Source: Neobittarella massiliensis (ex Bilen et al. 2018) | Lineage (GTDB): Bacteria > Bacillota > Clostridia > Oscillospirales > Ruminococcaceae | Assembly (NCBI RefSeq): GCF_900289145.1 | Contig: NZ_OKQO01000001.1 | Coordinates: 310,001-374,000 of the forward strand | DNA length: 64,000 nt | Reading direction: 5' to 3' | Shown: positions 1 through 9,058 of the stretch, in pieces | Numbering within the stretch: position 1 is the first letter of the stretch | Layout of the letters: every line of letters begins with the position of its first letter | Notes under the pieces: model-generated | Told to the model about the DNA's origin: nothing | Databases searched by the model: none | Seen by the model: the letters and a program-made list of their open reading frames with translations, nothing else | Translations under genes and position numbers: made by a program

Positions 1-1064
1 AGCACCTCGGTGGCGATGAACTCCAGATTAAAGAGCGAGGCGGTGGTGTTTTGGTACGAGAGCATCAGCAGGATAAGACTGAGCGACGAGCCCACATAGG
101 CCAGTATCAGCGTATTGGCCATCGTGCCCATAATGTCGCGGCCGATGCGCAGCCCACTGCGCAACAGCTCTATAAACGACATGTTGGGGACCTTGATGAG
201 CAGTTCCTCCAGCGAGCTGGAGATCGACATTGATACGTCCATCGTGGCCCCCAGCGCGCCGATGACGATGGCCGCAAAGATGATGCCCAACAAGTCGAGA
301 TTGCGGCTTGGGTCTTGTGAGGCCAACATAAAGGTGTCCTCATCCACCAGACCCGATATCTTCATGGCGCTGTTCATAAACACCGTCAGCAGACCGGCCA
401 CGCACACGCCGCCCAGGCAACCCAGCGCCGCAGCAGCGCTTTTGCGGGTAAAGCCGGTGATGATCGACAGCGTCATCACCACGATGAACAGGCATACCAG
501 CACCGTCCAAAGGTAGATGTTCCTGCCCGAGGCGATGGCCGGTACCAGTACGGTGAACACCGCCGCGCAGGTGAGCACCAGCGAGAGGATAGTGTTTAGC
601 CCCTGCATGCGGCCAAACAGCAGCATCAGCAAAAAGAATACCGCCACCAGCCCCAACAGCCAGTTTTCTCTGACAAAGTTGCCGGCTATATAATCGTCGC
701 TGCCGTCTGCTTTGTGGGCGGCGGTCAGGTACAGTTTGTCGCCTTTTTCCACCGCGTGTACCGCCTGCATCTGCAGCGTATCCATGGTCTGGGTGGCCCG
801 CACTACCTGCCCTTTTTTATCGCCCTCTAAAAATTTGGCTCTAAAGGTGATGGTGCGCTGGGCAAAGCTCACCGTCTCGTAGTCCTGGGTGGTGTCTTCG
901 TCCGACAACACATCCACCACCTGGGCCTTGGTTCCCTGTTCGCCGGTGCGCTGGGTAAACAAAAAATTATCCGGCCCGTCGGCCAGCTTGCCGGCCCCGT
1001 ACAGCACCAGGCACGACAGTAAAATAGTCAGCAGATAGGGCAGCGGTCTTCTCTTCACGCTCAC
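1..1064 (-). CDS. YibE/F family membrane protein (C-terminus cut by window edge)
   Basis: Reading frame of about 354 codons with no stop, running off base 1. The protein has an N-terminal membrane segment (residues 8-25), an extracytoplasmic stretch of about 110 residues, then a run of hydrophobic segments. The stretch GALGATMDVSMSISSSLEE is typical of the YibE/F family, a group of multi-pass membrane proteins of unknown function. Start: GTG at 1064 with GGAGGA 7 bases upstream; a second GTG at 1058 is the alternative. It reads in the same direction as the phosphate symporter upstream but is separated from it by a terminator and has its own promoter-like element. The C-terminus lies outside the window. 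Confidence 0.85.
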   Translation of the reverse strand, partial: MSVKRRPLPYLLTILLSCLVLYGAGKLADGPDNFLFTQRTGEQGTKAQVVDVLSDEDTTQDYETVSFAQRTITFRAKFLEGDKKGQVVRATQTMDTLQMQAVHAVEKGDKLYLTAAHKADGSDDYIAGNFVRENWLLGLVAVFFLLMLLFGRMQGLNTILSLVLTCAAVFTVLVPAIASGRNIYLWTVLVCLFIVVMTLSIITGFTRKSAAAALGCLGGVCVAGLLTVFMNSAMKISGLVDEDTFMLASQDPSRNLDLLGIIFAAIVIGALGATMDVSMSISSSLEELLIKVPNMSFIELLRSGLRIGRDIMGTMANTLILAYVGSSLSLILLMLSYQNTTASLFNLEFIATEV

Positions 1065-1127
1065 GGGCAAGTCCTCCGTATCTTCTGGGATAGCGGGCAC
1101 CACTGTGCCGCATTTTTCGCCAACCAC

Positions 1128-1157
1128 AGTATACTATAAATTGCGGCTCGAGCGCAA
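1128..1157 (-). promoter_or_regulatory. sigma-A-type promoter for the YibE/F gene
   Basis: On the minus strand a TTGCGC -35 (1152-1157) and a TATACT -10 (1128-1133) are 18 bases apart, about 65 bases upstream of the GTG start and just past the symporter's terminator. Confidence 0.5.
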
Positions 1158-1165
1158 ACCGGCAC

Positions 1166-1213
1166 TAAAAAGCGGGCGGTGCAACCCTGCTGTTCCAGGC
1201 TGCACCACCCGCA
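1166..1213 (-). terminator. intrinsic terminator after the Na/Pi symporter
   Basis: GC-rich inverted repeat (1172-1183 with 1201-1212, one mismatch) followed on the minus strand by TTTTT. It lies 24 bases after the symporter stop codon. Confidence 0.75.
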
Positions 1214-1236
1214 CTATTGAACTGCTCCGTCAGCGC

Positions 1237-3015
1237 TCAGCGGCTGATCTGACTGGCATATTTCTCTTTGTAAAAGGCGTAGAGGCGGTTATACTCTTCC
1301 TCGTGGCCGTCGTGCAGCGTTTGGCGGTACTCGTGGGCGTCAAAGTCGTCCATCTCCTCCCCCTCATAGCCGATAACATAGGCGGCGATGTTGGAGCAGT
1401 GGTCGGCGATGCGCTCTAAATTGGTGAGGATCTCTAAGAAGATGACGCCGGCGTCGATGGCACACTCTCCGTTTTTGAGGCGGTCGATATGCTTGGTCTT
1501 GAGCATCTCTTTCATCTTGTCGATGCACTGCTCCAGCGGCTCGATGGTGCGCGCCAGCAGGATATCGTGGTTGTTAAAGCTGGTGACAGCCAGCTCGATG
1601 ATCTCACCGATGGCGTCGTTGAGCACATACAGCTCCTTGCGGGCGGTCTCGGACAGCGTGATCTTCTTGTCGTATATCTCGCCGCCGCGCTCGAGCACGT
1701 TGATGGCGTAGTCGCCGATGCGCTCGAATTCGGTCACCAGGCGAAACATCTCAGATACGCTGCTGCTCTCGCGGTCAGAGAGCTCTTTGTCGGTGAGCTT
1801 GAGCAGGTAGCGCGGCAAGATCACCTCCATCTTGTCGATGGCCGCCTCGTATTCGTTTACTTTATCGCCTACTTTGTGGTCGTAGTGAAACAGCTGAGGG
1901 ATGGCCCGCGAGAAGTTTTTCTGGGCGTAGCTGCCCATCAGCGTCAGCACCTTGCGGCTCTGCTCGATGGCCAGACTGGGGCTCATGAGCAGGCGCTCGT
2001 CGAGCATGGGGATCTCGGGGCTCTGCTCGTCCTCGCCCTTTTTAGAACGGATAGAGAGCTCGGCCAGTTTGCACAGCCCCTTGTGGAAAGGAATGAGCAG
2101 CAGTGTGGTGACGATGTTAAAGATCGTGTGAAAATTGGCGATGTCGCCGCGGGTGATAGCCTGGTTCCAAAAGTCAAAACCCACTGTGTACTGGAAGGCG
2201 TAGACGCCGGTCAAAAACACCGCCGAGCCGATGATGTTAAAGTACAGGTGCACCGCCGCTGCGCGCTTGGCGTTTTTGTTGGCGCCCACGCTGGAGATGA
2301 TCGCGGTGATACAGGTGCCGATGTTCTGGCCCATGATGACCGGGATCGCGGTGGAAAATTTGAGCTGACCGGTGGAGGATATGGCCTGTAAGATACCTAC
2401 CGAGGCCGAGGAGGACTGGATCACTGCGGTGACCAGTGCGCCGGCCAACACGCCCAGCACGGGGTTGGAGAGCGTGACCATCAGGTTGGTGAACTGCGGC
2501 ATGGTGCGCAGCGGCTCCATGGCCGTTTCCATGGCTTTCATGCCGGTAAAGAGGATGCCGAAACCAATGAGGATCTGCCCCAGGTTTTTGGATTTGTTGC
2601 TCTTTAAGAACATGAACAGCACGATGCCCAGCGCGGCGAACAGCGGCGAGAGCGCTGTGGGCTTGAGCAGCTGCAGCAAGAAGTTGTCGCTGGAGATATC
2701 GCCCAGCGCCAAGATCTGGGCGGTGATGGTGGTGCCGATGTTGGCACCCATGATGATGCCGACCGCCCGGTCGAGCTTTAAGATGCCCGAGTTCACCAGG
2801 CCTACCACGATGACGGTGGTGGCCGAGGAGGACTGGATGGCGGCGGTGATCAGCGCGCCCAGCAGTACACTCTTAAAGATGTTGGAAGTCATCTTGGTCA
2901 AGATGATCTCGAGCTTAGAGCCGGCCAGTTTTTCCAGCCCAGACCCCATGATGTTCATACCGTACAAAAACAGGGCCAATCCGCCGGCCAGCGACAGGAA
3001 GTTGAAAAAATTCAT
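1237..3015 (-). CDS. Na/phosphate symporter family protein with PhoU-like domain
   Basis: 592 residues. Two Na_Pi_cotrans repeats form the membrane half; each carries the signature QSSSA motif (QSSSATT at residues 61-67, QSSSAS near residue 200). A soluble PhoU-like helical region occupies roughly residues 340-570. Proteins of this bacterial NptA/YjbB-like type are thought to move phosphate, often outward, with sodium; direction cannot be read from sequence. Start chosen at ATG 3015, with a GGGGAG site upstream; a further-upstream in-frame start would add only residues unlike the family. Single-gene unit with its own terminator. Confidence 0.9.
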   Translation of the reverse strand: MNFFNFLSLAGGLALFLYGMNIMGSGLEKLAGSKLEIILTKMTSNIFKSVLLGALITAAIQSSSATTVIVVGLVNSGILKLDRAVGIIMGANIGTTITAQILALGDISSDNFLLQLLKPTALSPLFAALGIVLFMFLKSNKSKNLGQILIGFGILFTGMKAMETAMEPLRTMPQFTNLMVTLSNPVLGVLAGALVTAVIQSSSASVGILQAISSTGQLKFSTAIPVIMGQNIGTCITAIISSVGANKNAKRAAAVHLYFNIIGSAVFLTGVYAFQYTVGFDFWNQAITRGDIANFHTIFNIVTTLLLIPFHKGLCKLAELSIRSKKGEDEQSPEIPMLDERLLMSPSLAIEQSRKVLTLMGSYAQKNFSRAIPQLFHYDHKVGDKVNEYEAAIDKMEVILPRYLLKLTDKELSDRESSSVSEMFRLVTEFERIGDYAINVLERGGEIYDKKITLSETARKELYVLNDAIGEIIELAVTSFNNHDILLARTIEPLEQCIDKMKEMLKTKHIDRLKNGECAIDAGVIFLEILTNLERIADHCSNIAAYVIGYEGEEMDDFDAHEYRQTLHDGHEEEYNRLYAFYKEKYASQISR

Positions 3016-3331
3016 AGTGCTCCCCTCATACTTTTCCCAATTGGGCACATGCTACACTTGCGGTTTTACGGAACGTGTACGCCGCAGCCACACGCCAAAA
3101 AAGGCGCACTGCCCCGCGGCGGTACACAGGTGGGTACATTTTGAGTATAGCATCGCTGCTGGCGGGGGGAAAATGGATTTGACAAAATTCCCACATTTTC
3201 TTCAGATTTGTATAGGTGGCGTAAGTGAAGTCTATGTATTTTGTCAAGCGAAATCCAAGTGACTTTACAGAGATTTTACTTGACAATCGCCGCGCCATCT
3301 GCATAGGCGTCAGCGGCCTGACGGTGCGGTT
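3016..3331. promoter_or_regulatory. intergenic region with extended -10 for the symporter
   Basis: A TGC-TATACT extended -10 lies on the minus strand at 3144-3152, about 130 bases upstream of the symporter start; no good -35 accompanies it. The stretch 3153-3331 has no convincing gene. It contains two TTGACA-like hexamers without matching -10 elements and no clear terminator for the deacetylase gene that ends at 3332... the deacetylase stop codon is the next feature on the right. Confidence 0.35.
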
Positions 3332-4228
3332 TTAGGCGATAGCGGCAAAGGTGTAGCCCTGCGCCAGCGCGTAGTCGATAAAGTCGCCCAGGATGGCGGC
3401 GTTGGTAGAGCTGACCGAGTGCAGCAGGTAGATGGCGCCGGGGTGCAGGTTCTCCTGCAGCTTTTGCAAGCTCTCGGCCTTATCGGGCTGGGCATCGGTC
3501 ACCCAATCTTTGTAGGCAAACGACCAGAAGATCGATTTATAACCGTAATCCTGCACGGCGGCCAGCATCCGCTCCGAGTACTCGCCCATGGGGAAGCGGA
3601 ACACCTTCATGTCGTAGCCGTACACGTTTTTGACATGCTGGTGCATGAAGTCGATATCCTGCTGGGCCTCGCTCACCGAGATGGTGGGGAACGACTTGTG
3701 TTTTTGCGAGTGGTTGCCCAGGGTGTGGCCCTCGGCGATCATGCGGCGGATGAGCACCTCTTCGGTCTTGCAGTAGTCGTAGGTCAAAAAGAAGGTGGCC
3801 GGCACTTTTTTCTCTTTTAACGTGTCGAGGATGGTGGCGGTAAATCCGTTTTCATACCCCTGGTCAAAAGTCAGATAGATGGTCTTTTCTTTGGCTCCGA
3901 TAAACATGGCCCCGTATTTCCCCAGTTTGGCCTGCATCTGGGTGCAGGAGGTGGGGATACCGTCGGTATCTTTTTCATAGCCCTGACCCCAGCCGATCTT
4001 ATCGCCGTTTAGGCTGTCGTAATCCTGTTTGGCGGTGGTCTGCGAGTTGGCGGCGGCCGCTGTCCCCTGCGAGGTGGAGGGATCGGTGTCGCTGTGCTCA
4101 TTTCCCCGGCTGGGGGTCATGAGGGAAGAGGAGTTCTCCTTGTCCTCGGGCTTGGTGTCGGTGCCACAGCCGACAAAGCACATACAGCACATCGCCAGAG
4201 CCAGCACCAGTGTCAACGTCTTTTTCAT
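3332..4228 (-). CDS. PdaA-like polysaccharide deacetylase lipoprotein
   Basis: 298 residues. N-terminal lipoprotein signal with lipobox FVGC (Cys21), then a Ser/Thr-rich linker (22-75) and a NodB carbohydrate esterase domain. The first catalytic motif reads TFDQGYENG (120-128), the form seen in the PdaA branch (usually TFDNGYENG), and the metal-binding motif reads NHSQKH (172-177). PdaA proteins remove acetyl groups from N-acetylmuramic acid for cortex muramic-lactam formation, so a spore-cortex or cell-wall role is likely. Start ATG 4228 has AAAGGAA upstream; a longer frame extends into intergenic DNA and is rejected. It is divergent from ogt. Confidence 0.85.
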   Translation of the reverse strand: MKKTLTLVLALAMCCMCFVGCGTDTKPEDKENSSSLMTPSRGNEHSDTDPSTSQGTAAAANSQTTAKQDYDSLNGDKIGWGQGYEKDTDGIPTSCTQMQAKLGKYGAMFIGAKEKTIYLTFDQGYENGFTATILDTLKEKKVPATFFLTYDYCKTEEVLIRRMIAEGHTLGNHSQKHKSFPTISVSEAQQDIDFMHQHVKNVYGYDMKVFRFPMGEYSERMLAAVQDYGYKSIFWSFAYKDWVTDAQPDKAESLQKLQENLHPGAIYLLHSVSSTNAAILGDFIDYALAQGYTFAAIA

Positions 4229-4347
4229 AGCGCTGTTTCCTTTCTGCACGCGGTATTTTGGGCGCAAAGCGCCGAACACTATTGCGAACAGTAGTAGTGT
4301 GGCGCGGCCAAAACCAATTATACCCGGCAAAAAATCGCAGCCCGCAC

Positions 4348-4376
4348 TTGTGCAAAACAGCTCGCTTGCGTATAAT
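4348..4376 (+). promoter_or_regulatory. sigma-A-type promoter for ogt
   Basis: TTGTGC (4348-4353), 17-base spacer, TATAAT (4371-4376), about 70 bases before the ogt start. Confidence 0.55.
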
Positions 4377-4444
4377 AAAAAAGGTGAAAAGAACGATTGT
4401 TTTGTTCGGGAGACGGCCCTGCGGCCACGTGTGGAGGAGAGACG

Positions 4445-4945
4445 ATGCTTACCTACCAGGTATGTGATTTTGACGACCTGCAGCTGCTGATCGCCGAGGA
4501 GGACGGCCACATCGTATTTGTGGGACGGCATCCAGAATTTGGCGGTGCGGTGACCATGAAAAACCTAAATACGCCCCTTATCGAGGCCTGCCGCCGCCAG
4601 GTGGGGGAGTATTTGGCCGGCGAGCGCCAGGTGTTTGACCTGCCGATCGCCTTTACCGGCACCCCGTTTGCGCAGCGGGTGTACCGGGCGCTCATCCAGG
4701 TCCCTTACGGTGAGCTGGTGAGCTACCAGTGGCTGGCCGAGCAGGTGGGCAGCCATCCGCGCCCGGTGGGCACTGCGGTGGGGAACAATCCACTGCTGCT
4801 CATCGTGCCTTGTCACCGAGTACTGGGCAAGCACTCGCTGGGTGGTTTTAGTGCCGGTATGGAGCTAAAATACCGCCTGCTGGAACTGGAGGGCCACACT
4901 CTGCGGGCAGATAAAAAAGATCTGGCCCAGCCGCTGGCGCGGTAG
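4445..4945 (+). CDS. ogt: methylated-DNA-protein-cysteine S-methyltransferase
   Basis: 166 residues, the usual size for Ogt. It transfers methyl groups from O6-methylguanine (or O4-methylthymine) in DNA to its own cysteine in a one-turnover repair reaction. The active-site motif PCHRVLG is at residues 122-128, with acceptor Cys123. The preceding helix-turn-helix region (YGELVSY...VGTAVGNNP) is intact. Start ATG 4445 is preceded by GGAGGAGAG; the longer frame from 4397 adds unrelated residues. Monocistronic, followed by a strong terminator. Confidence 0.93.
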   Translation: MLTYQVCDFDDLQLLIAEEDGHIVFVGRHPEFGGAVTMKNLNTPLIEACRRQVGEYLAGERQVFDLPIAFTGTPFAQRVYRALIQVPYGELVSYQWLAEQVGSHPRPVGTAVGNNPLLLIVPCHRVLGKHSLGGFSAGMELKYRLLELEGHTLRADKKDLAQPLAR

Positions 4946-4980
4946 CGGTCCCACCTGGCAGGTAAGCTATAAAAGAGAAA

Positions 4981-5019
4981 AGAGCGCCGCTACCAATTTT
5001 TGGCAGCGGCGCTCTTTTT
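4981..5019 (+). terminator. intrinsic terminator after ogt
   Basis: Perfect 11-base stem (4981-4991 with 5005-5015) continuing into a partly paired upper stem, followed by TTTTTA. An A-rich stretch on the left lets it also act on the opposite strand. Confidence 0.85.
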
Positions 5020-5202
5020 ATAGTGTGATAGATAGGGCAGTGCCCAGTACATTTTATGGGTTTCCCGCCGTGCTCTTGGCCATCGGTGCTCTCGCTGATA
5101 GCGTGGGTCGGCGACCACCGGCACAGGCATGTTTTAGCAGGAAAGTCCCCCTGTTTTATAGTCGGCGGTGCCTTGTATGGGATGCTGACTGCCGACGGAG
5201 AT

Positions 5203-6363
5203 CTATCGGGCGCACTGTGCGGCGGCAAACAGCCGCAGCAGGTTCTCGGCGGCCTGCGCCAGGTTTTCGGCGCTCTTGTGGCGGGCGGTGGCAAAGTCTT
5301 CTGGTCGGGGATTTATGCTAAATGCCGCGGTGAGTCCCTGCCGGTAGAGCGGCTGGTAACCTTTTTCCAGGGCGCCGACCAGCGCCACTACCGGTACACC
5401 GAGTTCTTTGGCGCGTTTACACACCCCGCTGACCACCTTGCCGCGGGCGCTCTGCCCGTCCAGCCGGCCCTCACCGGTGATGATGAGATCGGCATCTTGG
5501 GCCAGCTGCTGAAAGCCCACTGTGTCCAGTACGACTTCAATGCCCATACGCAGCCGGCCGCCCAACAGGGCCGCTACACCAAAACCCATGCCGCCGGCGG
5601 CTCCGGCCCCGGCAGCGGTCTCGCCAGCAGTACCCAGATCGTGCAGCACCTGTTCGGCCAGGTGTTTTAGCCCAGCGTCCAACCGGGCCACCATCTGACG
5701 ATCGGCCCCTTTTTGCGGGCCAAATATCGCTGCCGCCCCCTGTGGGCCGGTGAGCGGGTTATCGATATCGCAGATGGCGGTGATCTCTACTTGGGACAGC
5801 TGTGGCAGCAGGCCGCTGGTATCCACAGCGGCGATGTTTGACAGTGTACCGCCGGTGGGCACAAAGACCCGCCCCTCTCGGTCGGTAAAGCGAACTCCCA
5901 GCGCAGCGGCCATACCGCAGCCGCCGTCGTTGGTGGCGCTGCCGCCCAGTCCCAACAAGATCTGGCGGCAACCGCTGTGTGCCACCGCATGGGCAATGAG
6001 CTGGCCCACACCGTAGGTGGTGGCCTTTTCGGGGTCTAGCCGCGTCTCGGCAAGCGGCAGCCCGGCGCAGGCTGCCATCTCGATCACCGCAGTGCGGGGG
6101 TGGCCGGACCGCTCGCGCAGCACTCCATAAAAGGCGGTCAGTTCATCAAAAAAGGGGCCCGCAACCGGGCAGGTCACCTTTTGGCCGCCCACGGCCTGTA
6201 GCAGGCAATCCACACTGCCCTCCCCGCCGTCAGCCACCGGTATCTGGCAGATATCGGTTTCGGGCAGCAGTGCCTGCGCCCGTTCGGCAATGACCGCACA
6301 TACCTCTCGGGCCGATAGCGTCCCCTTGAACGAGTCGGGTACCAGCAAGATCTTTTTCACCAT
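5203..6363 (-). CDS. glycerate kinase (GlxK/GarK family)
   Basis: 386 residues. Family landmarks are the N-terminal PDSFKGT (about 9-15), DGGEGS (about 50-55), GLGGSATNDGG (about 138-148) and the late TGEGRLDGQS. The enzyme phosphorylates D-glycerate, normally to 2-phosphoglycerate, feeding glycolysis. Start ATG 6363 gives the family N-terminus MVKKILLVPDSFKGT. It follows the HAD phosphatase by 26 bases on the same strand, so the two are probably one transcript. No strong terminator is seen in the 250 bases beyond its stop. Confidence 0.92.
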   Translation of the reverse strand: MVKKILLVPDSFKGTLSAREVCAVIAERAQALLPETDICQIPVADGGEGSVDCLLQAVGGQKVTCPVAGPFFDELTAFYGVLRERSGHPRTAVIEMAACAGLPLAETRLDPEKATTYGVGQLIAHAVAHSGCRQILLGLGGSATNDGGCGMAAALGVRFTDREGRVFVPTGGTLSNIAAVDTSGLLPQLSQVEITAICDIDNPLTGPQGAAAIFGPQKGADRQMVARLDAGLKHLAEQVLHDLGTAGETAAGAGAAGGMGFGVAALLGGRLRMGIEVVLDTVGFQQLAQDADLIITGEGRLDGQSARGKVVSGVCKRAKELGVPVVALVGALEKGYQPLYRQGLTAAFSINPRPEDFATARHKSAENLAQAAENLLRLFAAAQCAR

Positions 6364-6389
6364 ACACCTCTTCTGTCCCTCTGTATGTA

Positions 6390-7211
6390 TCACAGATCGA
6401 ATTGGTGGCGCAGCACCCGCATCACCCCGTCCTGGTCATTGGAGGGGGCCCGATGCCGGCAGACCGCTGCCAACTGGGGGTGTGCGTTATGCATGGCCAC
6501 GCTGTGGGTACAGGCGCCCATCATCTGCAGGTCGTTCAGGTAGTCGCCAAAAGCCATGCAGTTATCTGGGCCTATGCCCAGGTATTGCTGTAGCCGGGTC
6601 AACCCGCTGCCCTTATTGGTACCGGGCAGCATCATGTCCACCCAGTCGCTGCCCGCCAAGCTCACCAGAAAGCGGTCCCGGTACTCCTCGAGCAGCGGCA
6701 GCACGCGCTGCTCGGCGCGCCGGTCACAGTACACGGCCAGCTTGCACACCGCATCTTCTACCGGCGGGGCCAACAGGTCCTCCCGCAGCTGTCGGCGGGC
6801 GTAGTACAGGTCGATCTGGTGCAGATAGGCCGGGTCCTGCTGCTCGATATAAGCCGCTCTGGCACCACAGAGCACGATCTGGCAGTCATCGACCTGGCGG
6901 ATGTGCTCGACTACCGGTCGGTACAGCCAATAGGGCAGATCTTGGGTGAAGATGTTCTGCCGTCCATCAAAGATGATCGAGCCGTTCTCAGCCAAAAACA
7001 GCAGGTCGTCGGCCACCGGCTCCAGATCTCGCAGCAGCGCATAGTACTGCCGTCCACTGGCAATGCAGCAGCGCACCCCTTTTGCGCGCAGTGCATGCAC
7101 GGCGTCAAAAAAATCGGGCGGCAGCCGCTTTTGGCTGTCGAGCAGAGTCCCGTCCATATCCAGTGCCACCAGTTTGATGTCATCTTGTATCTGCGGGTAA
7201 GTCCATTCCAT
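6390..7211 (-). CDS. Cof-type HAD-IIB phosphatase
   Basis: 273 residues. HAD motif I reads DMDGTLLDS (18-26), with the two catalytic aspartates D18 and D20; a type IIB cap follows, and motif IV is GDYLNDLQM near residue 225. These cytosolic enzymes hydrolyse sugar phosphates or related metabolites; the substrate cannot be told from sequence. Start ATG 7211 has a GGAGAGAG site. Probably first gene of a two-gene operon with glycerate kinase, which makes a carbon-overflow or phosphoglycolate-type role conceivable, but that is inference. Confidence 0.9.
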   Translation of the reverse strand: MEWTYPQIQDDIKLVALDMDGTLLDSQKRLPPDFFDAVHALRAKGVRCCIASGRQYYALLRDLEPVADDLLFLAENGSIIFDGRQNIFTQDLPYWLYRPVVEHIRQVDDCQIVLCGARAAYIEQQDPAYLHQIDLYYARRQLREDLLAPPVEDAVCKLAVYCDRRAEQRVLPLLEEYRDRFLVSLAGSDWVDMMLPGTNKGSGLTRLQQYLGIGPDNCMAFGDYLNDLQMMGACTHSVAMHNAHPQLAAVCRHRAPSNDQDGVMRVLRHQFDL

Positions 7212-7271
7212 GGCAGTCTCTCTCCTATTTATAATAGAACATGGCCATCCGTTTTTCTCTGGTACAGCTGT

Positions 7272-7301
7272 ATTGTACGGTGCCCGGCAGCGTCAAGTCA
7301 A
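7272..7301 (-). promoter_or_regulatory. promoter for the HAD/glycerate kinase operon
   Basis: Minus strand TTGACT (7296-7301), 18-base spacer, TACAAT (7272-7277), about 60 bases before the ATG at 7211. Confidence 0.5.
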
Positions 7302-7366
7302 GCCCGGTGACCGGCAAACTTTCCTGCCAGGAACAGTGAAGCTGCGATGACAGGCGCGAAGCTCCA

Positions 7367-7395
7367 TTGTCAGCGGGCGGTCTGTGGGGTATGAT
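7367..7395 (+). promoter_or_regulatory. promoter for the XRE regulator gene
   Basis: TTGTCA (7367-7372), 17-base spacer, TATGAT (7390-7395), 26 bases before the ATG. Confidence 0.6.
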
Positions 7396-7421
7396 AGGGG
7401 TAGATAGAGGGGGAAGATACG

Positions 7422-8516
7422 ATGCAGCAGTTGGCAAAAAATATTGCCGCCGCCCGGCACAAATGTGGGCTCACCCAGGGGCAGCTGGCCGATCTGGTTG
7501 GGGTCAGTCATTCGGCGGTCTCCAAGTGGGAGATGGGGGCCACCTGCCCCGATATTGCCCTATTGGCGCCGATCGCCCGCGCGCTGCACACCACCCCCGA
7601 CGCGCTGCTGAATTTTCGCCCCCAGCTCGATAGCGGGCAGGTACAGTCGCTGGTAGCTGCCTGCAGCGCACTGCTGGTGCGTGAGGGGCTGTGCCCGGCC
7701 TGGGATCAGGCAAAGGCACTGGTCCATCAGTATCCCGCCGACAGCCTGCTGCTGTTAAAGCTGGGCAGCTTTGCCCAGCAGCTGGTGCTTTGCTGCCAAG
7801 ATGAAAAGCAGGCCAAGCAGGTGTTGCAGTGGGGGTGCGAACTGCTGGAGCGCTGCCGTGAGATCGCGCAGGGCGAGACGGCCCAGGCAGCCATTGTGGC
7901 TCTCACCGCCTATTACAGCATGCTCGAGCGCACCGACGAGGCGGTGTACCTGCTCGAGCAGCAGCCGCCGAACAGCTTCGACCCCCGCCGCCAACTGGCG
8001 CCGCTTTATGCCCGGCAGGGAAAAGATGATCGCGCCGCCGAACTGGCCCAGCAGGACCTGTATATGTGCGCCTTTATGGCGGTGACCGACCTGATGTTAC
8101 TGGCCAACATTGCCCAAAAGGGGCAGGATGCCCGCCGCCAACAGTTCCTGTTACAGCGGGCTATCGACGTGGCGCAGGTCCTCGGCTTGCAGGTGGGGTT
8201 GGGGCAGAACCTGTTTTTGGCGCTGGCCGGCTGCCTGGCAACACAGGGTGAGGTAGAGCCCGCCCTCGACGCGCTGGAACGGTATGCCGACCTGGCTGCG
8301 CGCTGGCCCGATGTGGGGGAGATAGGCACCTACCCCTGGTTTGACCGCATCAAAATGACGGCGCAACCTATGGGTGAGGCGCTGCTCAAACCGCACCTGT
8401 GTCAGATGGTGGAGGAGCAGACCCAGCTAGATCCGCTGCGCCGCCATCCCCGCTATGCAGCCGTGCTCCAGCGGCTGCGGGCGCTGGGGGAACAAAGTGG
8501 GGAAAATATACCATAA
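7422..8516 (+). CDS. XRE-family transcriptional regulator with helical-repeat C-terminus
   Basis: 364 residues. A helix-turn-helix of the XRE type occupies about residues 6-62 (LTQGQLADLVGVSHSAVSKWE). The remaining 290 residues are alpha-helical and rich in Ala/Gln/Leu, in the manner of TPR-containing regulators that bind peptides or partner proteins. No membrane segment is seen. SD GGGGGAAG precedes ATG 7422. The DUF4180 gene follows 48 bases later on the same strand and is probably co-transcribed. Target genes are unknown. Confidence 0.85.
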   Translation: MQQLAKNIAAARHKCGLTQGQLADLVGVSHSAVSKWEMGATCPDIALLAPIARALHTTPDALLNFRPQLDSGQVQSLVAACSALLVREGLCPAWDQAKALVHQYPADSLLLLKLGSFAQQLVLCCQDEKQAKQVLQWGCELLERCREIAQGETAQAAIVALTAYYSMLERTDEAVYLLEQQPPNSFDPRRQLAPLYARQGKDDRAAELAQQDLYMCAFMAVTDLMLLANIAQKGQDARRQQFLLQRAIDVAQVLGLQVGLGQNLFLALAGCLATQGEVEPALDALERYADLAARWPDVGEIGTYPWFDRIKMTAQPMGEALLKPHLCQMVEEQTQLDPLRRHPRYAAVLQRLRALGEQSGENIP

Positions 8517-8564
8517 GAGATAGGCGGCGTCGCAGCGGCACTGCCGAACAGGAGATGATGAGAC

Positions 8565-8939
8565 ATGCAGATACAGCTGCAGATAGAAAATAGCCGCCGC
8601 ATCGCCGTGATCGAGGCGGCCGGCCGTGAAAAGGTGCTGACCGATGTCGACTCGGCGCTGGACCTGATGATGCAGGTGCGCTGTCAGGCCGATGCCGACC
8701 GCATCGCCATCGGCAAAAAAGCGGTACACGAAGACTTTTTTATTCTCAGTACCGGCCTGGCGGGCGCAGTGCTAGAAAAGTATATCCAGTACGGGGTAAA
8801 ACTGGCTATCTACGGCGACTACAGCCGGTACACCAGCAAGCCGCTGCACGACTTTATCAGCGAGAGCAACCGTGGGCGCAACTTTTTCTTTGTCGCTGAC
8901 TGCGGAGCTGCCGTACAGCAACTGGCGCAGGCAAAATAG
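8565..8939 (+). CDS. DUF4180 family protein
   Basis: 124 residues, covering the whole DUF4180 fold. Recognisable family stretches are ALDLMM...DRIAI, HEDFFILSTGLAG, KLAIYGDYSRYTSKPL and DFISESNRG. The fold resembles the STAS-like group; function is unknown. No signal peptide or membrane segment. It lies downstream of the XRE regulator and before a strong terminator, so the pair form one unit. Confidence 0.85.
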   Translation: MQIQLQIENSRRIAVIEAAGREKVLTDVDSALDLMMQVRCQADADRIAIGKKAVHEDFFILSTGLAGAVLEKYIQYGVKLAIYGDYSRYTSKPLHDFISESNRGRNFFFVADCGAAVQQLAQAK

Positions 8940-8993
8940 CAGTCACGTATCCCCGGATGATCACTGCCGTTTAGATCGATAAAAATACGCAAT

Positions 8994-9030
8994 AAAAAGG
9001 ATGGGGAGCCTTTTGCTCCCCATCCTTTTT
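8994..9030. terminator. bidirectional terminator between DUF4180 and dipeptidase genes
   Basis: Perfect stem AAAAAGGATGGGGAGC pairing with its complement around a short loop, with A-run and T-run at the two ends, between two converging genes. Confidence 0.9.
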
Positions 9031-9058
9031 ACTATTATATAGAGCATATAGCGCCCGG